In this document: piece after piece, positions 42,789 to 54,735 of the stretch | How the letters are laid out: each line of letters begins with the position of its first letter | How positions within the stretch are numbered: position 1 is the stretch's first letter | NCBI GenBank assembly: GCA_949358305.1 | Contig: OX442318.1 | Location: forward strand, 7,922,501-7,986,500 | Length of the DNA: 64,000 nt | Source: Strigamia acuminata | Taxonomy: Eukaryota > Arthropoda > Chilopoda > Geophilomorpha > Linotaeniidae | Direction: 5' to 3' | Notes under the pieces: model-generated | The model's input: only the letters and a program-made list of their open reading frames with translations | Databases searched by the model: none | What the model was told of the DNA's origin: nothing | Made by a program: the position numbers and the translations under genes

Positions 42789-43929
42789 TGGTGAGACAAA
42801 AAAAACAGCAGTAAAGTACACCAGGAAGACTGAGCAATAAATTAGAACCTTAAATGTTGATAGTGATTGAAGTTATCAGTTGTACTTGTATTTTATCAGC
42901 AAAGTTCACACCTCGCGCTCATCTCAAAAGTGTCAGTACATTTCACTTTTTGAAATACAATCTACTCTCTCCTGCTTAACTCGGGGGCTTTTAAAGCCGA
43001 CATGTATAAGTGGAAACTGCACTTTTCAATAAAAACCATCAAAATTTCAACAAAAAAATTTTTTTTTTCTTAGACCCAAGGACCCCAAAATCTTTGCTCT
43101 TGATTCGAATTAACGCCACTAGATAATGTTGATTTTTTAACATTGCCACCTAGTGATCAAAATTCCAAACAAATTAATAGGATTTAAAAATATCTAGTTT
43201 CAAAACATCTTTTTTTATCTTCATACATTCAAATGTTTGTTTATCCATTTCTGCAATGAATGTTTCCTAATCTAAATAAACAAATAAAAAAAAATTATTA
43301 TTCAAATTTCAGACAAAACAAATTTTTTAATTTTTATTTGTTGAAGAAAAATTTTTAAAAAAAAGATTTAATAAAAAACAAAAATTTTTAAAAATTTAAA
43401 TTTAAATTAAAAAAAAAACAATTGAATGTCAGGGTCATTTAACTTTCTTTTAGAAAAAATCTCCATTAGCCATTTAATCTTACATAACCTTGAAGGTTCA
43501 GTGGCCTCCAGTGCGAGCAGACATGAGAAATAAGCACCTCAAAAACCTGTTTGGAATCTCCCGACTTGCTTTCACACTGACCTACCTACTTTTATCCTAT
43601 TATTCCACATCATTCTCTTCATATTACTAAATAATTTCATCAAAAACAGCCCACGCACTCTATATCCCATTTCCAACATTTTCATCCATTTCATAAAAAG
43701 TAAAATAAATATTATTAAAGAAAAAAAAACTCATTTAATACAAGGTTTATTGAAGGTCAAAAAGAAAAACCTAAAAAAAACCCAAATTATTATCAAGATG
43801 TGAAGTAATAGTGGGAATTACTTCATTTCCTGAATGCAAAATCATAATTATAAACATTTCCTCTTATCAAACCTTTCCATTCATACACAAAGTTTTCACC
43901 TCGACCAGCAGGAAACTCCACAATCCATG
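41596..43929. other. Intergenic, no gene recognised
   Basis: A T-run of about 27 bases lies at 42757-42783. A small hairpin with CACTAG...CTAGTG arms lies at 43117-43155. The 138-codon ORF at 42398-42814 runs into the T-run and is not credible. Confidence 0.5.
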
Positions 43930-44640
43930 ACCTGGAAAGATCCAATGAACCAGGGCCCCAAAAATACACCAGGGCCCACAAATTTTAAAAAATAAAAAAT
44001 ACAATGCAAATAACATCATTTATGCCAAAAATGAAATTTGGGGCCCCCGGGCTCTTGGATAGAACCCGTAGGAGTAAATTACAGGGCCCACTGACCTCAT
44101 TTAATAAATAAAGTGAATTTAAGTTGAAAAGAAAATTTTACAGGGCCCCACTGACCCCATTTAATAAAAAAAAATTAAGCTTCAAAACCAAAATCAGGGC
44201 GCCCAAAAAATAAATTTTGGTGCCCCACCCTGGGCCCCTAGATAAAATAAACAAAATTTTTGACTTTTTATTTAAAGTGAATTTTCATTGAAAAACAAAT
44301 TTTATGGGACCCAAAACCAAAAAATAAATTTTGGCGCCTCACCCTAGGCCCCTAGATAAAATAAAAAAAAATTTTAAGCCCCATTGAGCCCACTTTTTAT
44401 TTAAAGTAAAATTTTCATTAAAAAACAAATTTTATGGGCCCCAAAACCAAAAAATAAATTTTGGTGCCCCAAACGGGCCCCTGCATAAAAAAAACTTCAA
44501 ACTAAATTTTTGGGCCCTACTAATCCCTTTTTTATAAAGTAAATTTTCCTTTAAAAACAAACTTCATGGACCCAAGCCCCAAACCATCACTGGGTCATCC
44601 CAAAACCAAAACCAGGCCCCCCGCACCGCACACATCCTCC
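43930..44640 (+). repeat. GGGCCC-centred repeat (block 8), ~120 bp higher-order units
   Basis: Units carry CAAAACCAAAAAATAAATTTTGG, then GCCCC...GGGCCCCTAGATAAAATAA, then AAAGTGAATTTTCATTGAAAA. About four are visible (44100-44560), with a ~120 bp period. Confidence 0.8.
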
Positions 44641-45240
44641 AATCACAAACTCGTGCCGACATAAAAACCGTGTATAGATTTTTTCCGCAGACCCCACCAT
44701 TGTTTCCCACCTTTAATTACACAGCCACCTATAATTTGAAGCCATTTCCTGTTACAAATTTCGCTCTGTTATAACAGAGTGTTGATTTCGATATTCCCCA
44801 CTATCAATCGGGATAAACCATGTGTAGCCATGCACGTACAATCGACAGAACACGAATGATGCACCGCTGTACAATCGAAATGCGTGACCTTTATGTATTA
44901 ATGCCATGTCCTGTTTAATTAAATTGATTTGTCATCGATCTACTGGACATTTGCCAACACCACGCTGTTTTTTAAAAAAAAATAAAGATGAAAAAAAAAA
45001 GAAAAAAAAAAAAATTAAAAATCAATTTCATCATACACAACAATAATAATAATAAATATATCTCATACTTTATGTGCATTGCATTTCCTCCATCGCAGTA
45101 TTTTCGTCAGAGAGCAAAATGAGGAAGTCGTATATTATTTTCTTGATATTTATAGTCACTATCAATCTGCTTTTATCGCGCAAATTCATTGATCACTGTC
45201 GATTTCTTCCTCTAATTTTAGCCTAGTCATTAACCCACAC
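44641..45240. other. Intergenic, no gene recognised
   Basis: Nothing recognised apart from A-runs near 44990. Confidence 0.5.
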
Positions 45241-45470
45241 CCAGGGGCCCACATTTATTCACCCCGGACCTCAGGGCCCCCGATATTCAATTTTCCCACA
45301 ACTCAATGTCCCAAAATTACTAAAGTGGGAAATCCCAAAAGTACATTTTTTGTTGGGGGCCCATGGGGGCCCAATATGAATTTTTCTGAAATTAAAAAAT
45401 ACAAGAATTTAGATCAAAATTGCAATTCCGGAGTGGGATGGGGCCCCAGGCCCCATCTTACCTCTTGTTG
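45241..45470 (+). repeat. GGGCCC-centred repeat (block 9, short)
   Basis: Clustered GGGCCC words at 45245, 45274, 45357 and 45441-45452. Confidence 0.6.
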
Positions 45471-45779
45471 GCAGATTATTGGAGTTTGGTTTGATTTTTG
45501 GGGTTTGGCAGCAACTATTTCGGTGTTGATGGAAAAGCGTTACCAATACGATATTCCGAGAGAGAGAGAGAGAGACAGTCCAGGAAGAGATGCTCGATCA
45601 ATAGTTTAATGAGCATGCGTAGTGCGTCACTAGAGTCTCCATCCATTCAAGGGATGATGCCGTTACACATGTATACACAAATTATGACAGTCTGAATATT
45701 TTCTATGGGTTCGGGACAATTAATCATCTATTCATGTCAATTGCTGTATTGAGTTATGAATGCAAGTAGAGTATTTTTT

Positions 45780-46935
45780 TTTTGTGTTTATCAATTTGTG
45801 AAAATGATGTTTCAATTTGTGAATAATGAGATTTCAATTCGAGAAAATAAGTTGCAATGAATATTTGGTTTCAATTTTTTTTTTTTTTGTTATTATGGTT
45901 TTGATTTATGAAAATGAGGTTTCAGTTTGTAGAATTAAAGTTTCAGTTTCTGAAAATACGGTTTCAATTTATGAAAATAAGGCTTTAATTTAAGAAAACA
46001 AGGTTTTTAGTTAAAGTCAAATTCTTGAGAATGATTTCATTTCTTGAAAATGAAGTGTCAATTCATGAAAATAAAGTTTCAATTCATGAAAATAAGGTTT
46101 CAATTCATGAAAATAAGGTTTCAATTCATAAAAATAAGGTTTCAATTCATGAAAGTAAGGTTTAAATTCATGAAAATAAGGTTTCAATTCATGAAAATAA
46201 GGTTTCAATTCATGAAAATAAGGTTTCAATTCATGGGAATAATGAAAACTAGGTTTCAATTCATGGAAATAATAAAAACTAGGTTTTATTTCATGAAAAT
46301 AAGGTTTCAGTTTATGAAAATAAGGTTTCAATTCATGAAAATAAGGTTTCAATTCATGAAAATAAGGTTTCAATTCATGAAAATAAGGTTTCAATTCATG
46401 AAAATAAGGTTTCAATTCATGAAAATAAGGTTTCAATTCATGAAAATAAGGTTTCAATTCATGAAAATAAGGTTTCAATTCATGAAAATAAGGTTTCAAT
46501 TCATGAAAATAATGAAAACTAGGTTTCAATTCATGGAAATAATGAAAACTAGGTTTCAATTCATGGAAATAATGAAAACTAGGTTTCAATTCATGAAAAT
46601 AATGAAAACTAGGTTTCAATTCATGAAAATAATGAAAACTAGGTTTCAATTCATGGAAATAATGAAAACTAGGTTTCATCCATGAAAATAATGAAAACTA
46701 GGTTTCAATTCATAGAAATAATGAAAACTAGGTTTCAATTCATGAAAATAAGGTTTCAGTTTATAGAAAATAAGGTTTCAATTCATGAAAATAAGGTTTC
46801 AATTCATGAAAATAAGGTTTCAATTCATGAAAATAAGGTTTCAATTCACGAAAAGGTGGTAACAATTCATGAAAACAATAAAAACTAAGTTTCAATTCAC
46901 GTAAATAATGAAAACTATCTTTCAATTCCTGAATA
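45780..46935 (+). repeat. Large minisatellite, 21 bp unit with a 30 bp variant, about 50 copies
   Basis: The basic 21 bp unit is close to AAGGTTTCAATTCATGAAAAT. A longer 30 bp variant that includes AATGAAAACTAGG occupies the block 46500-46740. Left and right edges are decayed. Both units are multiples of 3 bp, so both strands carry ORFs of over 200 codons (FHELKPY..., KIRFQFM...), which are repeat translations and not genes. Confidence 0.95.
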
Positions 46936-47269
46936 CAAAAATGAAAATCCCTAAAAATAAGATCAAAATTCCAAAAAACACCATCCAAATTCCTCAAACA
47001 CAACATCCAAACACCCACCCCATCCAAACTCCAACTCCAAACTCCCCAAAAATCCAAAACCCAAAGACAAAAACCAATTCTCACCTCACCAACCCATTAA
47101 AACCACGACATAAACAAGACAAACCATCCTCACTATCCACCCCTCACTCCAACCCCTCACTCATTACCCACAACCCCTTTTGCCCACCCTCCCGCCCCCC
47201 CATGGCACTTCTCCTTCCCTAATAAACCATTCCCATTGAATATAAACAATAACAAGTCGGGTTTATCAG

Positions 47270-47308
47270 GTGAGAAAATGCAGCTGAGTTTCCTCAGCAT
47301 TTTCTCAC
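47270..47308 (+). other. Short two-part hairpin
   Basis: GTGAGAAAATG (47270-47280) pairs with CATTTTCTCAC (47298-47308). Inside, after a 3-nt bulge, CTGAG pairs with CTCAG around a TTTC loop. A B-box-like GGGTTCAAATGCC follows at 47350-47362. Function unknown; the stem is too short for a usual pre-miRNA. Confidence 0.5.
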
Positions 47309-47779
47309 ATCAAAACTCATTTCTCCTAATGCTCCAGGCGCATGTACCCGGGTTCAAATGCCGTTTCAACCTTGGCAAAGGTTTCCCTCCACTCCTGGCT
47401 ATCTGCTCTGCAGCCTGCCACTCCTAGCAACACATTGTTCCACATTCGTCTCTCCCTGCCCTGCAAAACTCAATTCGCTCATTTCGGAAAAGACTCAATT
47501 TGCTGCAAATCAAATAAATCGCATTTCTTAGTTAAAACACGACACGTTTGAATTGCTACTTACAATAACGAATTTCAACGGTTTTCCTTCAATGGAATGC
47601 AGTTCCTCAACTCGCTGACCCCCCCACACCGCCCCCCTTCACCGCAAAATGGATGTGTAAATATATATACGCAAAAAAGGGGAAATATTCACGAGAATTT
47701 TAGCATAAAAATTAAATAATTCTTTTTAAAAATTGAAAATCGACGTTGGATAAACATTACAGTTGAATGTACACACAAG

Positions 47780-48085
47780 ATTGGGTGTTAGCTTGAGGAA
47801 TAATTCAAGAAATTGAGGAATAATTCAAGAAACTGTTCGAAAACTCAAGAAATTGAGCTTAAATTCAAAAAATTGAGCAAAAATTCAAAAGATTGAGCAA
47901 AAATTCACAATGTTGAGCAAAAATTCAAAATATTGTGCAAAAATTCAAAATATGGAGCAAAAATTCAAAATAATAACCAAAAAATTCCAGAAATTGACCA
48001 AAATATCCCAAAAATTGACCCAAAACGCATGAAATTGACCCAAACCCCAAGAAATTGACTCACAATCCAAGAAATTGACCCAAAA
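47780..48085 (+). repeat. About 20 bp minisatellite, about 14 copies
   Basis: The unit is close to AAATTGAGCAAAAATTCAA, drifting to AAATTGACCCAAAACCCAAG at the right. Confidence 0.85.
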
Positions 48086-48448
48086 CACGGAATAAACATC
48101 TAAAAAATTACTGATACAAACTAGAAATATCCATCCATCGCTCTCCCACTCCTAAACAACACTAACCAATGATCAATTCAACATAAAACAACAATCAGTT
48201 GCACTTGCAACCATCCAAGATGGTCACTTTTATATATGCCATCTTGTGACATTTTTTCATTTTTCTCAAAAAAATAAAATTCATATTTAACCCCAAAACA
48301 AATAAACCTAAAAAAAAAAAAAACCCAAAAATAAATAAATATGCAATTTAAAACGAAATTCGGAGCAAACAAACAAACAAACAAATTTCTAAATAAATAC
48401 ACACATTGTGATGGAGGATTTGAAAAAAAAAAGTCAAGATGTTCTTAC

Positions 48449-48515
48449 CTGAACTGAAGCCCCAACATAACAGAAAACCAATTGCCAAAAATTGGCCCGT
48501 TTTCTTCAAAATCAT
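48449..48515 (-). CDS. Candidate signal-peptide first exon of an unseen minus-strand gene
   Basis: From the ATG at 48515 the minus strand reads MILKKTGQFLAIGFLLCWGF, then SS and one further base before a strong donor G|GTAAGAAC at 48449/48448 (phase 1). The peptide has the basic start, hydrophobic core and small-residue end of a secretion signal. A phase-1 donor right after it is typical of extracellular multi-domain genes. The frame is also open upstream to an ATG at 48752, which would hide the signal; composition favours the inner ATG. No downstream exon was found, so the gene is unidentified. Confidence 0.4.
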
Positions 48516-49592
48516 CTCATCGAACGCTTCCCGTTCTCCGCGTTGGAAAACGGCTCGTCGTTTGTAAGGAAATCCTGCCTTTAGACGCGGAAAACGCTTC
48601 AAATTCTTCTTTTTACCATGGAAATGCCGACGGCTGGCTGCCTCTTCAAACTCATGCTTCGTACCGCATAGCTCAAACCGTTTGATTAACGAGCCAATTG
48701 CAGCACGTGTAGCAAATGAAAGTAGGCGCAATATCCAATCACAAACGTTCACTTATCGCTTGCTGGCTTTTGCCCGGAGTGACTAATCGCACTCGCTATT
48801 CAAACCAACATGGAGGATTTCGAATTTAAATTTTTGAATTTAGATTGATTGGAATTTGAATTCGCGTCGAATTTATGTCGCATTTTACACGCAACGTGCA
48901 ATTTAGTTCGAACGTTAATTATCGTTAAAGGATTTATCTTTGCGCCGACATTTGCCAGGTTTAGCTTTGCCATCTAGCGGACATCGAGAAAAGATTTAAA
49001 ATTATGTCAGATCGACTCGTTAATTTAGTGACGTCACAAAATGTCAATAAGGGCCCTTTAAGCGCAACAATTTGACGTTTTATTCTCGGATTTTCGGATT
49101 GAGAATTAGGAATGATTGTGGCTACTTTTTACGAGTTCAGTTTAGAGCACTCGTGCCGTTCGTGCGGGATATATAATATGCCAAACGACAGCCGGTATTC
49201 TGTGCTCGTAGTGCAACATTATTAAACATTCATTGAAATGGCGGAATAAATTGTTGGGTTTCGTTTTTTGGCTACTTCTCTTTTTAGCACACTTGCAAAC
49301 GACTTGAAGAAGCACATCGATTAAAACGAGCACAAAAATGCGTTATTGTCATTTATCTAGACTACTAGAACTAATTAACCCAGAAAAACGAAAAAAAAAC
49401 AAAAAACAATAATTTAACGATTTATTTTTCGGACGAAGTTTCGATTCGCCTGCCGCAGCAGGTCGCCCTTGGTCCGCCGCGAAGCCCAACCGCCGTCGGA
49501 ACCCAAAATTTGAATAAAATACACAAAAATCGATATTTTCCACTACTTTTTTTTAATAACAACACCCAAAACGTTATGATTGATCGGTATAT
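48516..49592. other. 5' flank of the candidate exon and 3' flank of the ML gene
   Basis: TTTATT at 49421-49426 gives AATAAA on the minus strand, a plausible polyadenylation signal for the ML gene ending at 49593. The GC-rich stretch at 49436-49500 has a diverged duplicate at 50459-50510. Confidence 0.5.
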
Positions 49593-50224
49593 CTATTTCA
49601 ATTGTACTGGGATCTTGAAACACATGACATTATCGCCATTATCAGCTTTAAACTCGAACTGCACATCAACCTTCACCTGTTTTATCAATAAAAAAGGAGA
49701 AAAATAATTGGATTTTATAAGTTTTGTACAATTTCCATATACATACAGCGGGGTACGATGGTAAGACGGCGATAGAATTTTTATATTCATAGGAATTTCC
49801 GTTCTTCAAAGGGCAATTCACTGAACCGCAAGCATTTGCTGGAAGTCCTGTCCATGGAACTTTAATGCCACCAATTACTCCGTACACTTTGGTCGTTAGT
49901 TTTGTACTGTCGGTCACTAAATACACAAATATTCCATCGTGTATATATAGTTATATGCAAATGATTAAATATTCTTGATATTTACATGAATCAAATTGGA
50001 TCTTCAGTTCGGTTTTGCCTCCACGTTTAAGAATACACGGAGTTTTTGTGCAGTCTTGTACTTCAACCGCCGTGATCTTGCTCAGCGTTGCCGCTGCTGT
50101 TAATGTCGAATTAATCGTTTAGAGTGTGGGAAAATGAACGCAAATATTACTTACTTGGGCATTCTTTGTAGATTTCAGCATGGACCACGGCCACGAATAA
50201 AAGGAAGCTGAAAAAAGTGTTCAT
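49593..50224 (-). CDS. Secreted ML-domain (NPC2-like) lipid-binding protein A, four exons
   Basis: Exons on the minus strand: 50155-50224, 49986-50096, 49747-49916 and 49593-49676. All have GT-AG borders, the phases are 1, 1, 0, and the total is 435 nt or 144 residues, close to the family's usual 145-150. It opens with a signal peptide (MNTFFSFLLFVAVVHA). The mature part carries six cysteines in the NPC2/MD-2-related pattern: ECP, VQDCTKTPC, NACGSVNC and NVMCFKIPV, fitting three disulfides. The family has an immunoglobulin-like beta fold that holds sterols or other lipids; in arthropods it is often expanded and secreted. A TATA-like ATAAAA lies about 55 bp upstream of the ATG. The acceptor of exon 2 could also be 3 bp further in. 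The specific ligand cannot be told. Confidence 0.88.
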
Positions 50225-51878
50225 TTTCGTTGCAGGTCACAGTCGAAATGAGAGTTGTGTCGAGATAAAAAAAATTCGTTTTATCCTGTTCATTGTCAAA
50301 TTTTATCTCTTGCACAATATTTATATAATTTGTATCAATTTAAGATTTTAAAATGTCAACGAAGGAGTTTTTTTTTTTGCTTGTTTATTTCACAACTGTC
50401 ATTTCTCTAATTAAAAAAAGAAAAAATAATTTTTTTAGTATTTTTCTTTTTTAACGGAGTTTCGGTCCCGCTGCCGCCGCTAGTCGACCACCAGTGGCAC
50501 ATCACCGTCAAAACAAAAATAAATAAAAGTTATTACCTATGAATGTAACATTATTGTTTATTCGACGCTACATAATAGGGTTAGGCCTATACATTTATCT
50601 ATCACAACCTTGCTGCCATTTTGACGGAAATGACGCCATTATCCACTTGCAACTCGAACTGGGCATCAAGATCCACCTGTTTTATTTATACTTCCAAATG
50701 AAATAAAATAAATCATTAAATTTTACCAGTTGTTACGCGTACAGGAGGAAATGATTCTGAAATAATGCATCAACTCCTATTACTGCTGCTTGACCATGCA
50801 ATTTTGACCCAGCATCCGATTATATTCCGATATAATTTCGTTGTCAATATGTCATAAAAACTATTTACATTTTACACCCAAAAACCGATGTTTTATGACA
50901 ATCCGAGCGACATGAGAGATATGGACTTTTTGAACACATTAGATGCATTCAATTCTAAAATAGCTTTCAAAAACCGTTTTTCATCACTGAACACGCATGA
51001 CGTTATTAATAATATTTTATGTATTTATTAGAAATGTATCGTAGCAATGTTTATTCGTTATCACTGAAAATGCGCGAGATGTTAATGTTTTATATATTTG
51101 AAATATTTATTCAACTTTTAGATTACAAATTTCAGTAAAGGTGGTTCCTCAAGGAAGGATTATTCTTATTTTCTTAGAGCAGTCACTATACTCTGCAAGT
51201 TAAAGAAAAAATCACACACAATGGAACAACGGAAGTAATTTCTACGAAACGAAGAATAAAAAATTGTCCTAAATTTCATTTTCTATTTTTTTTATTTATA
51301 TAAATAAATATATAATAAAAAAAAAATTAAAAATAAAAATTTTATTCAAAAAAATAAATTTCCAGGAAGAAATGTTTTTATTGTCTTCAGCGAGCATTCA
51401 TTCACTAACCAAACTAAAGAAGAAAAAGAACAAATTTAATTAAACATAACTAAAATTAAAATTAAATAGTTTAGCTAGAATATTAAATTCCCAACCTTAA
51501 TTTGCAATCAGAGTGCCATCGTTGCACAAAATTGATACAATTTGTATTGGTCTACTGGATATACCTGATGACCCAATTCGCCATCTCCCCGTTCCTTAGG
51601 CCTAAATTCCCAACATATTTTACTAAAAATGCAATTCAGGTAATTAATAACTTGAATATGATCACGAAAAATGAGGTCAGGCCAGAACAAACTAGAATAA
51701 ACTGATAAAACAAATGAAAATTTCAAGTCTAAGAATTGCTCCTGGACTTGACCAAAAACTTCTTTTTTGTTGCATCCCCGGATCCCTGGGCGGCCGGCAT
51801 TTTAAATCAGTTGAGATTTGGACTAGGACTCTCCCTGGAGCATTATTTGGCTGCGATGACGTAGTGGAAAGCGAAAGG
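50225..51878. other. Divergent intergenic region between the two ML genes
   Basis: It contains the orphan exon at 50602-50676 and a duplicated copy of the GC-rich 3' flank of gene A (50459-50510). The rest is AT-rich. It should hold the promoters of both genes. Confidence 0.6.
50602..50676 (-). pseudogene. Orphan last exon of a third ML-domain gene copy
   Basis: After an acceptor (CAG|GTGGAT), the minus strand reads VDLDAQFELQVDNGVISVKM and then AARL and a stop. It aligns with exon 4 of gene A (VKVDVQFEFKADNGDNVMCF...) with the same incoming phase and the same length class, but the exon's cysteine (MCF) is replaced. At about 50741-50800 there is a decayed stretch resembling the end of exon 3 (AVIGVDA...). 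Exons 1 and 2 are not found. A tandem duplicate of gene A has therefore decayed here. Confidence 0.75.
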
Positions 51879-51886
51879 TATAAAAG
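51879..51886 (+). promoter_or_regulatory. TATA box of ML gene B
   Basis: TATAAAAG lies 44 bp before the ATG at 51931, so the start of transcription should fall near 51908-51912 with a very short 5' UTR. Confidence 0.7.
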
Positions 51887-51930
51887 TAAGGCGTCTGCGG
51901 GACAAGTAGATCAGCTGAGCAGGAAAAGTC

Positions 51931-53575
51931 ATGGAGAGAGTGATCTTGTTCGCAACTGGGGCACTGAGTCTTGTGCTCGTGGTAATGGGAGCAAAAATCA
52001 AACTTCCAACGGTGGTGGATTGGGAGCCCTGTATATGTAAGTTGGTTCATTAATTATGTTATGGTTAGTGTTTAGGAGTTGGTTTTATAATAGAGTTGAT
52101 CAAAAATGGTTTTTTGGAGAGTTTTGTTGAAATTTAACAAAATTTCTATAATTTTGTTGAGATTTAACAACATTTCTCTAATTTTGTTGAGATTTAAGAT
52201 AATTTGTCACATTTACTTGAAATTTGACTAAAATTTTCAAACTTTACCAAAATTTAACTAAAATTTTCAAACTTTACCAAAATTTACGGTAACTAAAATT
52301 TTCAAACTTTACCAAAATTTAACTAAAATTTTCAAACTTTACCAAAATTTAACTAAAATTTTCAAACTTTACCAAAATTTAACTAAAATTTTCAAACTTT
52401 ACCAAAATTTAACTAAAATTTATCAAATATTTTTTAGATTTTATCAAAATTTGACAAAATTTTCACAAATTTCTTAATTTTTATCAAAATTTTCACAAAT
52501 TTCTTAATTTTTATCAAAATTTTCACAAATTTCTTAATTTTTATCAAAATTTTCATAAATTTCTTAATTTTTATCAAAATTTTCACAAATTTCTTAATTT
52601 TTATCAAAATTTTCACAAATTTCTGAATTTTTATCAAAATTTTCACAAATTTCTTAATTTTTATCAAAATTTTCACAAATTTTCACAAATTTCTTAATTT
52701 TTATCAAAATTTGTCAAAATTTTCACAAATTTCTTCAAAATTAGCAAAAATTATCAAAAATGTGCAGATATTCAACAAAAAGCGCAAAATTTATAACAAT
52801 TTTTTAATTTTTAAAAGGGGCCATTACTCGTTTGCGAAAACTCTGGGTGAATTTATTACTTATTACATCACAGGTCATATATTATCCTTCCGTGACGTCA
52901 AATCCTTGCAACAATTCAATGGATGACGTTTCGGAAGGAAGAAATGAGGAAGTGGTTTAGACTTTAACATTAAATCGTGTCAGTAGGAAGAATAAATTGA
53001 AAAAAAAAATCTATCCATTTTTTTTCTTCAAGCTGAAGATGCAAAAATGAATGAAAAACAAGTGGGAGAAATCAAACAAATTCGCATTTACGGCAATTGC
53101 ACCGAAAGATGTCAACTCAAAATCAACACTTCGGTCGAATTCGAGGTTGATTTCGATCCAGGTAAAAAAAAAAATAATTTTAAAAAAATAAATCGTTATA
53201 ATTTAAAGTAATTTATTATTTTTATTCTATCAGGTGAAGACACTGATAATTTGGCGCCCGAAATGTCGGGTCTTCTCGGCCCGATCGAGATCCCGTTTCC
53301 GGCAACGAGAACGAGCGTTTGTGATTCGGTGTTTACGTCCAAAGGAGAAACTTGTCCACTGAAAAAAGGGAAATTCTACACATATCGTCGAGCAGTGTTC
53401 ATTAAAGACGAATATCCACCAGTAATTATTAAAAAAAAAAATTTTAAATTTTTTTTATAAAAAAAAATTATTTTTCTCCTTTTTCCAGATTCTTATCGAC
53501 ATTAAGTGGAAGCTTATTACGGATAAAAAACACACATCAGTATGTTTTATAGTCAAATCACAATTGGTCGAATAA
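51931..53575 (+). CDS. Secreted ML-domain (NPC2-like) protein B, four exons
   Basis: Exons: 51931-52036, 53033-53161, 53234-53421 and 53489-53575, 510 nt giving 169 residues. All borders are GT-AG and the phases (1, 1, 0) are the same as in gene A, which marks the two as paralogues. A signal peptide (MERVILFATGALSLVLVV) leads the protein. Six cysteines follow in ML order: EPCI, GNCTERC, SVCD, ETCPLKKG, SVCFIV. Exon 2 has one N-glycosylation-type NCT and another NTS. It is ~25 residues longer than A, mainly before and after the first cysteine. Sequence identity to A is low outside the cysteine frame and the C-terminal strand. It is transcribed away from gene A. Probable role: extracellular or lysosomal lipid binding; the ligand is unknown. 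Confidence 0.87.
52100..52795 (+). repeat. Two adjoining 30 bp minisatellites in intron 1 of ML gene B
   Basis: The left array (52205-52425) repeats TTTACCAAAATTTAACTAAA + ATTTTCAAAC. The right array (52435-52740) repeats TTTTTATCAAAATTTTCACA + AATTTCTTAA. Both have a 30 bp period but unrelated phases of sequence. Confidence 0.92.
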
Positions 53576-53737
53576 TTAAATCAAATTGTTTAAAAATATT
53601 GAATCACTACAAAATGCACAGTGGCACAGTTGCTAGGGGCCCCCCGCGATCTCATTTGGCCCCAAAACAAGAAAAAAGTTAGAAAAAAATTATTTCGCCT
53701 GGAAATTCTTACTGTTTAACAAAAATCATTTATGTTT

Positions 53738-54150
53738 CTGGGAAAATTTCTGGAAAATTCAAATTTTTCCCAAAAAATGTCAGAAAAATTCAAATTTTTC
53801 CCAAAAAATGTCAGAAAAATTCAAATTTTTCCCAAAAAATGTCAGAAAAGTTCAAATTATCCGGAAAAATGTCAGGAAATTTCTAAGATGTCCTGGAAAA
53901 TGTCAGAAATTTTATTATTTTCCCGGAAAATGTTTCAAATCTCATTATTTTTTCGGAAAACGTCTGAAAATCAAATTATGTTTCCGGAAAACGTCTGGAA
54001 ATCAAATTATTTTCCAGGGAAACGTCCGAAATGTTATAATTTTACCCAGAAAACGTCCAAAATCTAATTATTATCCAGGAAAACATCTGAAATCTAATTA
54101 TTTTTCAGGAAGATATCAAAATCCTCATAATTTTCCCGAAAAATAATCAT
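53738..54150 (+). repeat. Degenerate ~30 bp repeat downstream of ML gene B
   Basis: Copies of TTTTTCCCAAAAAATGTCAG + AAAAATTCAAA begin homogeneous and drift to TTTTCCGGAAAACGTCTGAA on the right. ORFs of 111-112 codons over it are repeat translations. A GGGGCCCCCC cluster precedes it at 53636-53645. Confidence 0.88.
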
Positions 54151-54735
54151 TTCCGTGTCTTTTCTCATTTTATAGTGTAAACTAGATCTAAATTCATCAT
54201 CAATCTATGTATATACAGTTCTTAATCCATCAATGTAAGATAAATAAAGCCTTTCTTTATGTTTACAGCGCAAGTAAACACTTTTTTGAGATTTCTATCA
54301 CACGACCTAATTCCAAAACCTCAAACTCAATCTTCGTCTTCAAATTGATTTAATCAACTTGAAATATTTAAATATTCTTACAATAAATGTTGATATTTCA
54401 TTCAAACAATCCTCAAGGCGAATTTCATCGCCTTTTCTATATCTTTCCATTCGTTTTATACATATAAAAATAAGTACTCTGTGTGCAACAGCCACACTTT
54501 TGATAATAAAGTAGAAACATTGACTGATATGATTAATATCTTTCTACTTTACAAATATTTTTACAAAAAAAATTGCTTTTTGTCATCAAATCACACTGCA
54601 AAATCAATAATTCCATGTAAAAAAAGGAGGAAAAAAATCTAAATTTTTGTTAATTATAAAATTCGAAGATTGTTTTTGTGTTTTTGTTTTTGTATCACAT
54701 CACAGCCAAGGTGTTTTAAACTTCAATTTTTTTTT

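Noticed and set aside
46017-46888. ORFs of 220, 213 and 68 codons (both strands)
   Set aside because: They are translations of a 21/30 bp minisatellite; both strands are open only because the units are multiples of three.
47270-47308. pre-miRNA hairpin
   Set aside because: The stem is only 11 + 5 bp with a 4-nt loop, far shorter than a Drosha or mirtron substrate.
53732-54146. 111- and 112-codon overlapping ORFs downstream of ML gene B
   Set aside because: Both are translations of a degenerate ~30 bp repeat.
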